Shown: positions 9,871-21,268, numbered from the stretch's first letter. The stretch: 23,864 nt of DNA from Rhizophagus sp. LPA8_4_AMF (GCA_021464525.1 JADRCO010000984.1:1-23864); one strand, 5' to 3'. Numbers and translations: made by a program. The notes: a model not told the origin generated them from the letters alone.

Positions 9871-10056
9871 TGTTATTATGCAGACGTCCAAGATCATGTC
9901 CATATAAAAAGCATAGTAAAAAATAGGTATTTTATCTATAAAATCTAAATGACATAATGTGTCAAAAATATCAAAGATATTTATGCAATAAATACTTTAT
10001 CTAAAAAATATCAGTATGTTAAAAATGACATGATCCTATTTGGTTGCATAATAACA
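9871..10056. mobile_element. MITE-like element with bipartite terminal inverted repeats
   Basis: Both ends begin TGTTATTATGCA (12 bp, perfect), continue with nine unrelated bases, then share GATCATGTC (9 bp, perfect) in inverted orientation. The 186-base element has no coding capacity. The two-block ends, conserved outside and inside a variable gap, suggest two separate transposase contact sites. No target-site duplication was found, so the true borders could be wider, possibly including the hairpin at 9826-9869. Confidence 0.6.
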
Positions 10057-10524
10057 ATACTTACAAGTCAAAATTTGAATAAAAATATTAAAAGTTTTAT
10101 TTGTAAACTTGTTTGTCGTTCCCCCTAATCATCTGTTATCACATGTAAATTTTAAAAAACAAAGTTAAAAATTATTTTATTGTTACAGTACCATAATTGA
10201 AAATAATGAAAATAAGATTTTAGGAAAAAAATCGTATGTTGAAATGAGCCCACAATAAAAAGATCATGTCAAATTATAAAATCTCGTTTATTATCTCATA
10301 GTATTTTGTACCACTATACCCACTCATGTTATGCATGATACGGCCGACTTTGAATATTGCCTGTTTGTACCGTCGCCAATTATTTACGCCAAATTTATTA
10401 TGCCAAACGACGATCATTTCTCTGTTAAATTTTTATAATAAAAAATCTGTGTTACTTTAACTTGATTTAAAAACATCGAATATTAGATTTTCTAAGAAGT
10501 AAAGTTTGTATTCCTTATTGTCAA
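10057..10524. promoter_or_regulatory. Upstream region of the ion-channel gene
   Basis: No coding sequence is present. GATCATGTC recurs at 10262, matching the inner block of the adjacent MITE. Less AT-rich DNA lies at 10310-10420 (CGGCCGAC, CGTCGCC, ACGACG). The core promoter of the gene at 10525 should lie here, but no specific element can be assigned. Confidence 0.3.
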
Positions 10525-10789
10525 ATGAGTCAAATCGTAGATATACCAGCGTATAACGGTAAACCTATTACTATTATAGAATTATCCCCAAATGAAAAAT
10601 ACCTCGTTTCTTATAGTCGAGAAGATCATTCAATTTTCGGATGGAGTATTGAAAATGTAAATGAGAGTCAACCTGAACCAGTGTTTTATCTTAGCCTACT
10701 CCATACTGTACTACGTGGTCATGTAAAATGTATGTGTGTTTCTGATGATAAGAAACTTGTGTATTCGGATAATTATTATAATAAAATAG
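10525..10789 (+). other. Ion-channel gene exon 1
   Basis: It begins MSQIVDIPAYNGKPITIIEL and contains the first WD-like strand set. It ends at ATAG|GTAAGT (phase 1). The 80-nt intron 10790-10869 restores GCA as the split codon. The start is the first ATG, and no upstream in-frame extension was seen. Confidence 0.85.
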
Positions 10790-13700
10790 GTAAGTACAAA
10801 CATACAAATTTATGCAGATTTAATATACTATAATTGTAATTAATATTTATCTAATTATATTTTATTTAGCAATACTTGATACAAATAATAATCGAAGTAT
10901 TAAATTTGATTATGACGTGCTTGGCGTTGATGTTTGTTCCTTTAACCTAAAAGGTGAACTTATTTTATATAGTTATCGCTATAAAATTATTTATATTTAT
11001 TCCACGCAAACTAAATATAACAATTGGAAGTGTAAAAGAAAGTATGAGATACCAGAAGGTCTTAATTTAATTAACATATCAAAATATAATGAATTTTATT
11101 TACATTCGAATAAATCCATTTATGAATGGGATCCTATTACTGAAAAAAATATAAAATTACTGAGTACTGATGAAGAAACAAATTATCATAAGGTAATAAG
11201 ATAATTTAATAAATTTTCCAAATCTATTTGAAAATATTTTTATAATTAATTATTATTTATCTTATTTTACAATCAAGAATAATGATGATATAAAAATTTC
11301 CAGTAATGAAAAGTTAATTTGTTTAAAATACAAGGATAAAATTATTATTTTTTCGGCTGAATCAAAATGTTCTATTGTTTCTTTGGATTTAAATAATGAT
11401 GTTCAACTACGTATGATTATGAAAAATCTTGTTTTAAATTCCTCATTATTTCCTTTTTCTTCTTTAATATCTCTTCTATTTAGTAATGCTCCAAATTGTA
11501 AATTGTGGGATTCCATCATGGATGATTGTAAAGAAAAATATTTGAACCAACCAGATCAATCAGATCAATCAGATCAATCAGACCAATCAGATCAATTATC
11601 AATAATGCTAAGCAATCCAAATTATAGTATTCGAGTTACAAACAAATACGCATTTGAAATTTTAGATGGAGATATTTGGAAGATTGATTTTGAAAGAGTG
11701 ATATCAAATATAATTGTCTTATTCAAAACTTCTGACGAATCAGATAATAGCAATTCTGATGAAACTATTAAAAATTTGTATTTTGATATTGATACCCAAT
11801 TAAGTATTCATTCATTTAACTTACATAATATGGATATATCTAAATGGTTTGAAGAGGTCATATCAAATAAGGAAATAAGTGATAAAATGGAATTGATTCA
11901 AAATTCAATCAAATGGGAAGTTACTAGTAATATTTCTGATAATTATAATATTAAATTGCAAGTTTTTAAAGAAATTAATGTTGATAGTGAATGGGAATTA
12001 TCTTGCATGAGAGTTGAAAATTTCAAATCATCATATAGTTGTTATATATACGGAATGAAGTTATTAGCTGACAGTGATATCATAATATTAACAGAAATGG
12101 GTTTACTTATTTATCATTATAATGAATTTAACAAATCAATTTATTTAAACTATTTTTATTATATGGATTTAAATAATTATGTTAAGGAAATATTTTCAAA
12201 ATCAAAAGATACTTTACCTTTACCAAATTATGACAGTTTTAAATTGTGTGATGGATGGGTTTTAAATATAAAAGATAATAAGGAACTCCTTTTGAAATAT
12301 GGTATTGAATTATTAACTTATGCAATTAAAGAACATGATTTAAGATTAATAGACGATATTTATAAAAAGTGTATCTTTAATTTTAGTCAAGATTTAAAGA
12401 GTAATAATACAATGTTTTTGAGCATCATTACTTCTCCAATGCCATTATTGGATAGTTATTATCCAGAATACATTGAACGATATTCATTAGAGACATCAAT
12501 GATTATTGACTCACCTGTTTATGATATAAAAGGTTTAAATTATAGTTTACATCTTTATCCTTTTAAATATCCTCAATTGGAAATATTGGAAAAATATGGT
12601 AAGTTCAAATATAATAATAAATTAATAGCTGTTATTCTTCAATTTCTAATAATTTTATTCTTTTACTAATTTATTATTTTACAATTCCGTTGAAGATATT
12701 TTTTCAAAATATTTAAAATATTTAAATTCTAATATAGCACTACTAGCAACGCCAAGAATTAATCCTTATATTACTTTTATGAATCCTTATATTAAGTTTG
12801 TTAACTACCCACAAAATTATAATTGGATTTTAGAATTAATTCGTCCTCAGCCCAGTCCATTTGTTGAAACAATAAATAATACTATTTATAATACATGGGA
12901 TGGAGAAGCACTAATTAATTTTAAATGGATTACTTATGGAAAATATTATTTTACAATAATTTGGTATGTTTTTATGGGTTTACATGGATGCTTTACTGCT
13001 GCTGCAACAATTTCTCAGCAATATATTGATGAAAATACTCGAAAACAACTTCTGATTGCTACATTTATACTTGGATTAATTCATCTTACTTTTGAAGTTC
13101 GTCAGTTTATTTATAGTCCTAGGAAATATATGAATAATCTTTGGAATATTTTTGGTATATACATATATTGTTTATTTTAATCATCTTAATGATATGTTAC
13201 TAATTGTATCATTTAACATTATAGATATGTTTGTATATTTTCTTACAACTTACACTTCAATTTATTGGATTCAAACAAATATTAAAAATATTCAATTAAT
13301 TTCTTTTACTTGCTTATTCTTAAATTTAAAGTGGTTATTTTTTTTTAGAGTATTTAAAATTTTTGGTATATTTTTTGTAATAATTATTATTGTTGGAAGT
13401 CAGCTGTTTGCTTTAGTAGTAATAATGTTTATTATTACAATTGGGTTTGCACATGCATTTTATATTCTTCTATCGCCAGAAGATAATTTTTCTCTTAAGG
13501 AACCTACAATTAATAATGATCCAAATAACCCCTGGAATTTAACTCCTGCTTATCATCAAGTATTTGAAAATGGAACTATTGATCCCAATCCATTTATAAT
13601 TCAACAACCTGATGAAAATACAAACGTGTTTGTAAATTTTAACTTTGCTCTTTTTGCAATGTATAAATTCTTAACAGGTATATAAAATAAATTCACTCTA

Positions 13701-14385
13701 ATATTTTCACAAGCAAAATAGTTTAAAATATTTATTTTATTATTATAGGTGATTCAAGCATACTATCTAATTGGCAATATACTGATAATCCATCACTTAT
13801 ATTTATGTTTATCTTATCTTCATTTATAATGGTGGTATATCTTATGAATTTGTTTATTGGTTTATTCAGTAATGCATTTGAAGGTGTTGATCTTAGAGTT
13901 TCATATCTTAAATATATGGCGGAGGTATAAGATTAATATTTGTGATAATTATTATTTTCATTAACTATTTATATAAATGTTCTAAAGTTTTTCTAAAATT
14001 TCCTCTTAGATCCTAGCCGAAATTGAATTATTCTATTTATTACCACATCAAAGACGTTGGACATCATGGTTTCCTGAAGTATTGTAAGTAACTTTAAATT
14101 TTTTTTTATAAAAAATGAAGTTAAATTATGCTCATAAAGTATAAATTCATTTTTTTTAGATATTATTATGCCGATGTTAAAGAGACTCATAAAAAAATTA
14201 AAGATATGAGTGAAGATGATTGGGATCGTTGGTACACTGTTGAATTACGGGAACTGAAAAAGAATTTATTAAATATACTCGAAATTCAACCTGTTGATAA
14301 TGAAGTTAACTTGCAGCAATTATTTAAAGAAGTAAAAGATATGCGGGAACAATTATTAGCAGAAATACGTAAACCTGGTTCATAA
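10525..14385 (+). CDS. Ion transport domain protein (TRP/polycystin-like), N-terminal WD-like part, eight exons
   Basis: Exons are 10525-10789, 10870-11192, 11278-12598, 12696-13154, 13225-13677, 13749-13924, 14010-14083 and 14160-14385. They sum to 3297 bases, exactly 1099 codons including the stop, giving 1098 residues with every junction in frame. The N-terminal part resembles WD40/propeller blades (LSPNEKYLVSYS with GWSIENV), a pattern common in the expanded Rhizophagus ion-channel family. Six membrane segments follow: S1 about 721-742, S2 755-775 ending FEVRQFIY, S3 791-806, S4 813-828, S5 835-870 and S6 957-978 (VVYLMNLFIGLF). A pore loop precedes S6 with FLTGDSS. The C-terminal 40 residues look like a short coiled coil that could assemble subunits. 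The expected role is a cation channel in a cell membrane; ion and gating are unknown. No lesion was found. Confidence 0.9.
11278..12598 (+). other. Ion-channel gene exon 3, soluble N-terminal domain
   Basis: This 1321-base exon encodes residues 197-636, a cytosolic region with propeller-like strands (CSIVSLDLNNDVQLR, LLADSDIIILTEMGLLIY) and then helices leading to the membrane part. It includes the SDQ repeat. The donor is TATG|GTAAGTTC. The acceptor after it is GAAG at 12692-12695, chosen because it alone restores the frame (split codon GAT) without a stop. Confidence 0.85.
11552..11596 (+). repeat. 9-bp coding minisatellite encoding (SDQ)n
   Basis: About five copies of CAGATCAAT run head to tail inside exon 3, encoding repeated S-D-Q triplets at about residues 288-303. 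One copy has GACCAATCA, a silent change. Because the period is a multiple of three, copy-number change keeps the frame, so length variation between alleles is likely. Confidence 0.9.
12696..13924 (+). other. Ion-channel membrane exons 4-6
   Basis: Three exons (12696-13154, 13225-13677, 13749-13924) encode S1-S6 and the pore. Introns of 70-71 nt sit at phase 1 after NLWNIF (split codon GAT, aspartate) and after FLTG. The S2-S3 linker reads YSPRKYMNNLWNIFD, typical of ion transport domains. The S5-pore linker is long (about 55 residues, rich in N, P and D), as in TRP and polycystin-like channels with an extracellular turret. Confidence 0.85.
14010..14385 (+). other. Ion-channel C-terminal exons 7-8
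   Basis: Exon 7 is only 74 bases (14010-14083) and encodes ILAEIELFYLLPHQRRWTSW. Exon 8 (14160-14385) encodes a charged tail ending AEIRKPGS. The junction TT|A gives leucine. The tail has heptad-like L/I spacing and is probably cytosolic. Confidence 0.8.
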
Positions 14386-15359
14386 TTATAAATATATTAT
14401 CAATATCTAATTGATCGCTGGAATTATAGAGTATTATCTTTTGTAAGATGGACCAGTTTGTAATCAATTTTAATAAATATATATAACAAATAATAAAATA
14501 TATTATTTCTAACTTTATTATTAAGTTTATATGTTCTTCAAAATGTTTAAAGAAAAAAAAATGGCTCATATTTTTCTAGAAATCTTGTGATCAATTGGAA
14601 AATTTTGACATTTTGAACGTTTTAACCGATTCAAAAATTAATTTAAAATGATTTTATTCGTAACATTTAGCATTCACCAGTTTTTAGAAAGTTTTACAGG
14701 TTTCTGTTCTTTTGAATTAATTCCATTTCTTAATTTTGAAATTAGTTTTTTGCCTGTGATACTAATTATATCGAATTATGAATCATTTTGCTTTTTCTTA
14801 TAAATAAGAGAAACCCATAAAATATTAATAAACAATAATTAAAAGGAGTCAATTTTTTTACATATTATTAAAAAACATTAATACTAACCTTATACTTTGA
14901 TATAGCAATATTTTCGAACATATAACGTACATATAGATTTAAAAGTCATCGAAATTAACTTAACCAATTAAAATCGCTAATTTTAAAATCGTAATTTAGA
15001 CCAAATTTTTTATGATTCTGGCCAAATCAATAATGCCGGCCTAAATTAGACAAAAAATACATTTACGCCATATACGTTCTAACCTAAAAACTAAAAATAA
15101 ATCATGTTGAAAAGGATCTTGAATTGAAGTTGGTGTATTTTTTTTATTGTTTACTTTTTATTTTTTAACTATGATGGAAATATACTTGAGCTTACCAAGT
15201 ATTAACGAAGCAAATATGATGTTTTTGACAATATACCCGAGAATAAAAATGACTCTAATAGTTTAATCGCTGAAATTGCATATTAAAAAATTTAATTTAA
15301 CCTCTTATTCGAAAAAATATATAAAATAAACTGAGAAAACGATAATAAAAAAAAAAAAT
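14386..15359. other. AT-rich intergenic region
   Basis: No gene is seen. An imperfect inverted repeat, TAATTTAGACC near 14992 against GGCCTAAATTA near 15048, frames a 40-base segment with CCGGCC and may be a small decayed repeat. The 3' end of the ion-channel mRNA must lie just after 14385. Confidence 0.4.
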
Positions 15360-15528
15360 AAGACTATTACTCACAAAACTCATACCTAAAAGTACTAAAA
15401 TAAAGTTCTGAGACGTTCTAGATCAAAATTCTTTAACTAATTTTGTTTTCTTTTTTATTTAGAAACGTGTACTTCAGGACATCACATTGAAATTTTCAGG
15501 TATGAGTTTTGTAGGTGAAAGACTATTT
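15360..15528. mobile_element. MITE-like insertion with possible 9-bp target duplication
   Basis: ACAAAACTCATACCT (15373-15387) and AGGTATGAGTTTTGT (15498-15512) are perfect inverted copies. Outside them, AAGACTATT is present on both sides in direct orientation (15360-15368 and 15519-15527), which would fit a 9-bp target-site duplication of the Mutator type. The interior has no coding capacity. The few bases between repeat and flank differ on the two sides, so the border call is tentative. Confidence 0.55.
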
Positions 15529-15574
15529 TTCTTATCACTATTAATATTATCATTTTTTCTATTGAACCAACATT

Positions 15575-16410
15575 TCAAACATAATCATAGAACCGTAACC
15601 TTTGATCTGTAGCTTAAAATAGAATAAAGGAAGCGAAAGATTAAATGAAAAATAAAAAAAAAAATGAAATTAGCATAAGTAAACGAAAATAAAATGAAGA
15701 ACAAAAATATTTTAAACTCTCCATAATCATTTCAAATCAGACTGTTGTCTTTGATCCTTTAACGTTAAACCGTTATCTAAATAGAACGAAAATGAGAAAA
15801 AGGGTCGAAAGATTAAAATTGAAAAATAAATAAAATAAATAAAATCAATGTACATAAATGAAAAAAATGAAAAATAAAAATATTTTAAACTCACCATGAT
15901 CATTCAAATCGTACTATTGTCTTTGAACATTATTCTTTAGATCGTTATCTAAAATAGTACGAAAGTGAGCGAAAGATTAAAATAAAAAATAAAAAAATAA
16001 AATAAAATTAGTACAAGTAACCGAAAATAAAATGAAGAACAAAATGTTTTAAACTCACCATGATCATTTCATTTCAAATCGGACTGTTATCTTTGAACAG
16101 TATCTGACTCCTTTGGATCGTGATCTAAAATAAAACGAAAGGGAGGCGAAAGATTAAAACAAAAAATAATAAAAAAACATAAAATCAATGTACATAAATA
16201 AAATAAAATAAAAACAAAAATATTTTAAACTAACCATGCTCATTTCAAATTGGACTTTAGTTTTTGAGTCGTGATCTAAAGAATGCCACCATAAATATAT
16301 CTTGAAGTAGAAAGGAGGCGAAAAATCAAAATAAAAATTAAAAAAGAAATAAATTTAACAGAAGTAAATTAAAATAAAGGAAGAAAAACCATTTAAAATA
16401 CTTACTGCTA
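15575..16410 (-). repeat. Tandem array of about 170-bp units, each a mini-exon plus intron-like spacer
   Basis: The anchor TTTTAAACTCACCAT or close variants occurs at 15710, 15883, 16047, 16223 and about 16391 (spacings 173, 164, 176, 168). On the minus strand each anchor is a splice-donor-like site, ATG|GTGAGT, with variants GTTAGT, GTAAGT and one degenerate GAGAGT. Each unit also has a T-rich CTATTTTAG or CTTTAG acceptor. Predicted exons are 16235-16275, 16059-16124, 15895-15948 and 15722-15776 (41, 66, 54 and 55 nt), with introns of 110-130 nt. No frame stays open through the exons, so a protein product is unlikely. A spliced non-coding RNA or a duplicated exon of a dead gene is possible. 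Confidence 0.7.
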
Positions 16411-16930
16411 CTAAGCAAACCATAATCTTCAACTGAAAAGATAAAAAAAAACTAAAAAAGAAAAGTAATAGCGCCTAAAAAAAATAAGGAGTAATAGATA
16501 TAGAAAGAAGTTGTAATACAGGAATATATTGATAACTAATAGGGACAACCGCATTAAAAAAGTCTTTTTTATAATAAAAAATTCGATTTTTGCATTTTAT
16601 GCAAAAACTACCTGATTATTTACCTTTTTAACATTAAAAAGTTTTTCTCTGTGTAAAATTACATATATTTCTATTCTTAATATAGTTCATTTACTCCGAC
16701 ATTTAAAAGGATCTTGAAAAAGTGCATTTTTTTCGTATATGCAAGAAAAAAAAAAATTATTATTTAAAGGAAAAACTAATTTAAGAAACTGATAAGGACA
16801 CATGATAGTTTATCAAATTACTTTATATATTTGAAAATGATCTCATTTGCTAAGTTATATTTTTTGTGCTATGTGATTATGGCACAGAATAATTATAAAA
16901 TATGACAAAATTTATATATTAATTGTTTAA
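16411..16930. other. AT-rich spacer with one hairpin
   Basis: A 9-bp stem TTTTTGCAT / ATGCAAAAA with a three-base loop lies at 16587-16607. Read on either strand it ends in an A or T run, so it could act as a 3'-end structure, but nothing shows that it does. No gene is seen. Confidence 0.4.
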
Positions 16931-18493
16931 TTAATTATTTTGATTATTATTTGCGATAATTTTTTCAGATTCCCAAATTTGCTTCTTCAGATCCTCAATT
17001 TCATACCACAAGTTTTTGATTCACTTATTATATTTATTAACATCTAGCATGAATTTATCAAGTCTTTCTATGATAATCGAGGAGGCCCTTTCAGGTGAAC
17101 TTTATTAATACATAAATAAAAAAAATAAATACAAAGGCTTGGGATATAGTATATGATGTTACTACATGATACCACCTATGCTAATTAATTATAATATGGG
17201 CATAGTAACAGTGGGACTGGAATTAACATTACGAGATGGATGTGATCTAGCATATTCTAATGTCTGCATTAGTAAGCTTACAACTATTATATTCCTTAAT
17301 GTTAATAATAAATGCACAAGAGGTTTCACATGCCATGGAGTATTTTTTATAAAAGGTATTTCTGCGTAGTCTAGATAGAAGTATCTCAGTATCCCACTTG
17401 CATCTTTATTAAAACATTTAAATATAAATTCTACAATGTCAAATTGATCATTTTTCAGTCTACAGGTGTGCCAACAAAGGGCATGCCATCAAAGCCTCCT
17501 TCCATAATTTCCCTGAATCTCTTGTTTTTTTAGTATCAGTGCAAGTAACTCATTAAGATTCAACAAAGGCAAGTTCAAAGAACTTTTCTCCACATTTTGT
17601 TATTACAATAACATCAGGTTTCTTCTCCAGCCGAGATCTAGATGATTGTGATACCTGTTCCTTATATTTCTCAAAGCTTCTTCATACCTTACTTGCAATG
17701 CTCTGATGTTCTGCTGTACTTAATAACAGATATTACTATTTGATAGAAACCCAAGCTAGCCTGAAGTAAAGTAACAATCACATCTGTAATATAAATTCCT
17801 TTGCTTTAGTTACTACATATTTCACTGGATGTGAATGCAGGATTATCCTATATTTCCCCAATGTGATTTTGAGTCAAATATGGATCACATAATTGGAATA
17901 ATACTGATAACCAAGTCAAGTGTAAAGTAAAGAAAAATCCTCACAGAATACTTAATATATGATTTGTTCTCTCCATCAATTGAGACACTCCTTCTTTCCA
18001 TTTGTTATCATGTATAATATTTCCAAGTGTATTCAGATTATCAGTCATTGAAGTTATTAACAAATTCATCACACCTTGAGACAACTGAGATAACTGAAGT
18101 AGAAGGTTCGCATTTCATATTCTTGCACAGTACTAAAAAGATTTATTTTTGCCTTAGCACTAAATTTTGCACCAACATTGATTCATTAGAAATACCATAT
18201 TCGCCTCTGGATCTTGCCACATAAGTTCTGAAAGGTTAATACTTGCTAGATTTGTTTGAGATCACTATATAGAGATATATCCACATCAGTTATTGGTGTT
18301 CCACGCTTAGATTGTAATGCTTTTTAATTTTGCCCAATCTCCTCTTTCATATTATCAGGAAGTGATTCTTGTTAGAATATGAATTTTATATTTAAATGCA
18401 CTGTTGCCACCAGATTTTCATATTTATCAATTTCGATGAAGAGATTTTATCTATAATAGGCTTTATAATCATTAAGAAATGTTAAATGATATA

Positions 18494-18663
18494 TATATGT
18501 TGTGTGTCAACTGTCAATTTGCGTCAGGTGTCAACTGGATCACGTGAAATTACCATAAATGGCAATGTTAATATGTAGATCTTCACGTGTCAATACATAA
18601 ATCATCACATCCTATTGGTCAGTTGACACCTGACGCAAATTGACACCTGAGGCACAACATATA
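18494..18663. mobile_element. MITE with about 42-bp terminal inverted repeats, TA-type target site
   Basis: 18496-18537 matches the reverse complement of 18620-18661 at about 38 of 42 positions (TATGTTGTG ends; GTCAATTTGCGTCAGGTGTC core). If the element is taken as TGTTG...CAACA, both sides carry TATA, fitting a TA or TATA duplication of Tc1/mariner type. TCACGTG motifs occur in opposite orientation inside each arm. No coding capacity. It sits inside the large minus-strand fossil, so it inserted into or beside that gene. Confidence 0.8.
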
Positions 18664-18827
18664 CAAGGCAAATGCAGAAAATATAGAATACAACTAATAA
18701 AACTTACCATTATATTTTGAAGATATAGATTTGCATAACAATTAATTTATTTATATCTGGATATCACAACTCTTCATTGTACTTTTCTCAAATTAAAACT
18801 TTTCTCCATCATTTATAAAAATAAATA

Positions 18828-19070
18828 TTAATAAATAAAGAGGTCAAATTCATAAACTAAATATTTGTTTTGTGAGTTTATAGAATGCTGCCAACTCCAA
18901 GTATCAGTAATAATAATATTATTGGAATTAATATTAGTTATTTTAAAAGTAATTTTAGTAGAAGTAAAAGTCATCTTATTAGTCATAATAATAATTTCAT
19001 TTGTTGATGATCCTTGAATTCCTGTTTGATTACTAATCTCTAATATTTGATTGTTATTTAAGGAAAGCAT
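18828..19070 (-). pseudogene. Open 80-codon segment within the fossil region
   Basis: The frame begins MLSLNNNQILEISNQTGIQG and is rich in N, I, T and S, with no recognised motif. It is on the same strand as the surrounding fossil blocks and lies between two of them, so it is probably part of the same relic and not an independent gene. Alternatively it is a chance open frame in low-complexity DNA. Confidence 0.25.
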
Positions 19071-21249
19071 GATTATTAATTCCTAATATATATTTAATTG
19101 TTATTTAAATAAAAATTTAAATAAGAATTAATAATTTTAACCAATAATTTTCAAAAAAATTCTAATGGAATGATAGGTCTCATGAGATTGATAGTATTAA
19201 ATGTTATTAATAAGAAAAATAATAGAGGATATATATTATATTTTTAATCCATTTTTTATTACAATATTCATCATTTCTTTATTCCTTTGCACATTAGCTC
19301 CATAGAAATCTATTTTATTATCAACCCTTTTCATTATTTCTTCATTCTGTTGTACTTTTTTGTGTAAGTCCTCTATTTTACTATCTAATCAATTAAGCTT
19401 ATCTCTTATTTTACTTGTAATAAATTGAATTAAACTATTACTATCTATGTTAATAGGAGTCACACAGTGTCAAAGGAAAATCCAAATCAATTAATGAAAT
19501 AGGTTCTTGATGAAGATCATAATATTAGTAGAACATGTCAAAGAATGCTAATTTTCCAAATTGATGAAGTTTTATTTCCTGATATTTATTGTTTACTTTC
19601 TGGAAGTTTTGAATAAGATTTTACAGCTAAATTAATATTCATTAATATATTTTCAATTACTAAATAAGGTTGGTACTTTTTAATTGGTTGCATTTCTGTA
19701 AAAGTTTTTGCTAGACGTGTCAAACTTTCCTTGAGATGTATCACTTTTTCACCAAATCCACTTGCTACATTAATTTTAAAGTATAAATTATTACTATTTA
19801 GGATTTGCTTATTTGTATTATATATATTAAGAGAATAAATATCATATATTTTAGTTCTTGCTACTTCATTACAGATTGAACAGTGTCCATAATATTATTT
19901 AAACTATTATTATTATTTTATTATTAAAGCTTATTACTATTTCTAATTATTTCTTTGATTTGGTTTGAGATCCTGAACCAGTTTTTCCATCTGGTCTGTA
20001 AAGTGGAATTAGAAATAATTTGGAAATCAGCTTCTAAATTCAAAGTACTAATAACATATGAAGGAAGAGTTTGGTAAATGTAATGTAAATGCCCTCTTAT
20101 TTGTAGAAAGTTTGAAGAGATCATCAATGAAAACTGAGTTCTGATTAGTAATACATGTAAATGTATGGTTTTTGCTTGCTTTTTCATTTTTCTAAAACAT
20201 TTTGTAATCTTATTACCATTGATCCATAATTTTTTGATTATTCAATAGCTATTCACATCTGTATTGTTTTGAAATTATACTTCACATTTTGTCATTTTGA
20301 ATGTGTACATCTTCTAGATTGGTTTCAGCATTATACCATCTATTCTTTGATAGTTGCAGTCATTTGTTTAATTCTGTGACTGTACTTTCCAACTTAGTTA
20401 TTTGATGGTGGGAAGACTTCAACTCTTCTTGTGAGTATCAATTTAATAGCAAGTACATATCAGAGAAATAGAGACAAAATATTCTCAATTCTGTTTTATT
20501 TTTAAAATTTTATTTTAATAAGTTTTAAGATAATTTTGATGAATAAACAATGTATTGGATGGCATCTATTATAATACAGCAAACAAAGTAGTTTGGTTTA
20601 TCCAATAAATATTTTTATTTGTAGGATTTAACAATGCTTCTAGCTAAGAAGTTTTTAAGAATAAGTCTATAACTTCTCTTTTAAATAATGAAAAATTGGA
20701 TGAATATAACATGCAAAGAGAGTTTGAATGGTACTATCATAGCTATACCCAAATACAACTGTTTTACTTGATTTTATTACATTATTTATTTTGCTATCTC
20801 AATGTTATTATCAAAGTAAATGACTAGCTGTACTTTTTCTGTAAATCTGCAAATTCTGCAAGAAATGGACTAAACTCTAAAATGAGAAACTCTTATTCCA
20901 GCAGGTAATACAAAAGTTTATTATAAATATCTAATTTAATACCATAATTATCAGGGTGTTGAAGCTAACTTTTATGATATATTAATAAATAGTCTTCAAT
21001 AATTTGAACATAGAATGCAGAAGCAACTTCTGTGGCATATAATTTATCAATGGGACCAGAGAATTCCTTAAGTACCATAATAAGACTTGTATAAAAATCT
21101 GCTTGCCACATTAACATCACTGTGCTTTCAGAATATGGACTTCACATTTGAATATCTTTATATAGTAGAGATGATGATAATTTTACAAATCCAGACACTT
21201 TAAATAAAAGCTTTAAAACTATTATTTTTTTTTTGTTTCTTCTAAAAAG

Positions 21250-21268
21250 CCATATTAGTTGAATATGG
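21250..21268. repeat. 7-bp hairpin
   Basis: CCATATT and AATATGG pair around AGTTG. No role can be assigned; it lies inside the minus-strand fossil. Confidence 0.4.

Noticed and set aside
13993-14190. Minus-strand frame over ion-channel exons 7-8
   Set aside because: Antisense to confirmed exons and their intron; composition fits a shadow.
14324-14569. 81-codon minus-strand frame
   Set aside because: Antisense to the channel's last exon and its AT-rich 3' flank, with no motif.
15575-16410. CRISPR-like array
   Set aside because: Units are about 170 bp and diverged, with no short identical repeats and unique spacers; the sequence is eukaryotic.
17166-17369. 67-codon plus-strand frame
   Set aside because: The opposite strand carries a better coding-like block (NTPWHVKPLVHLLL), so this is its antisense shadow.
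18027-18224. 65-codon plus-strand frame
   Set aside because: Lies within the minus-strand fossil, with no motif and no start context.
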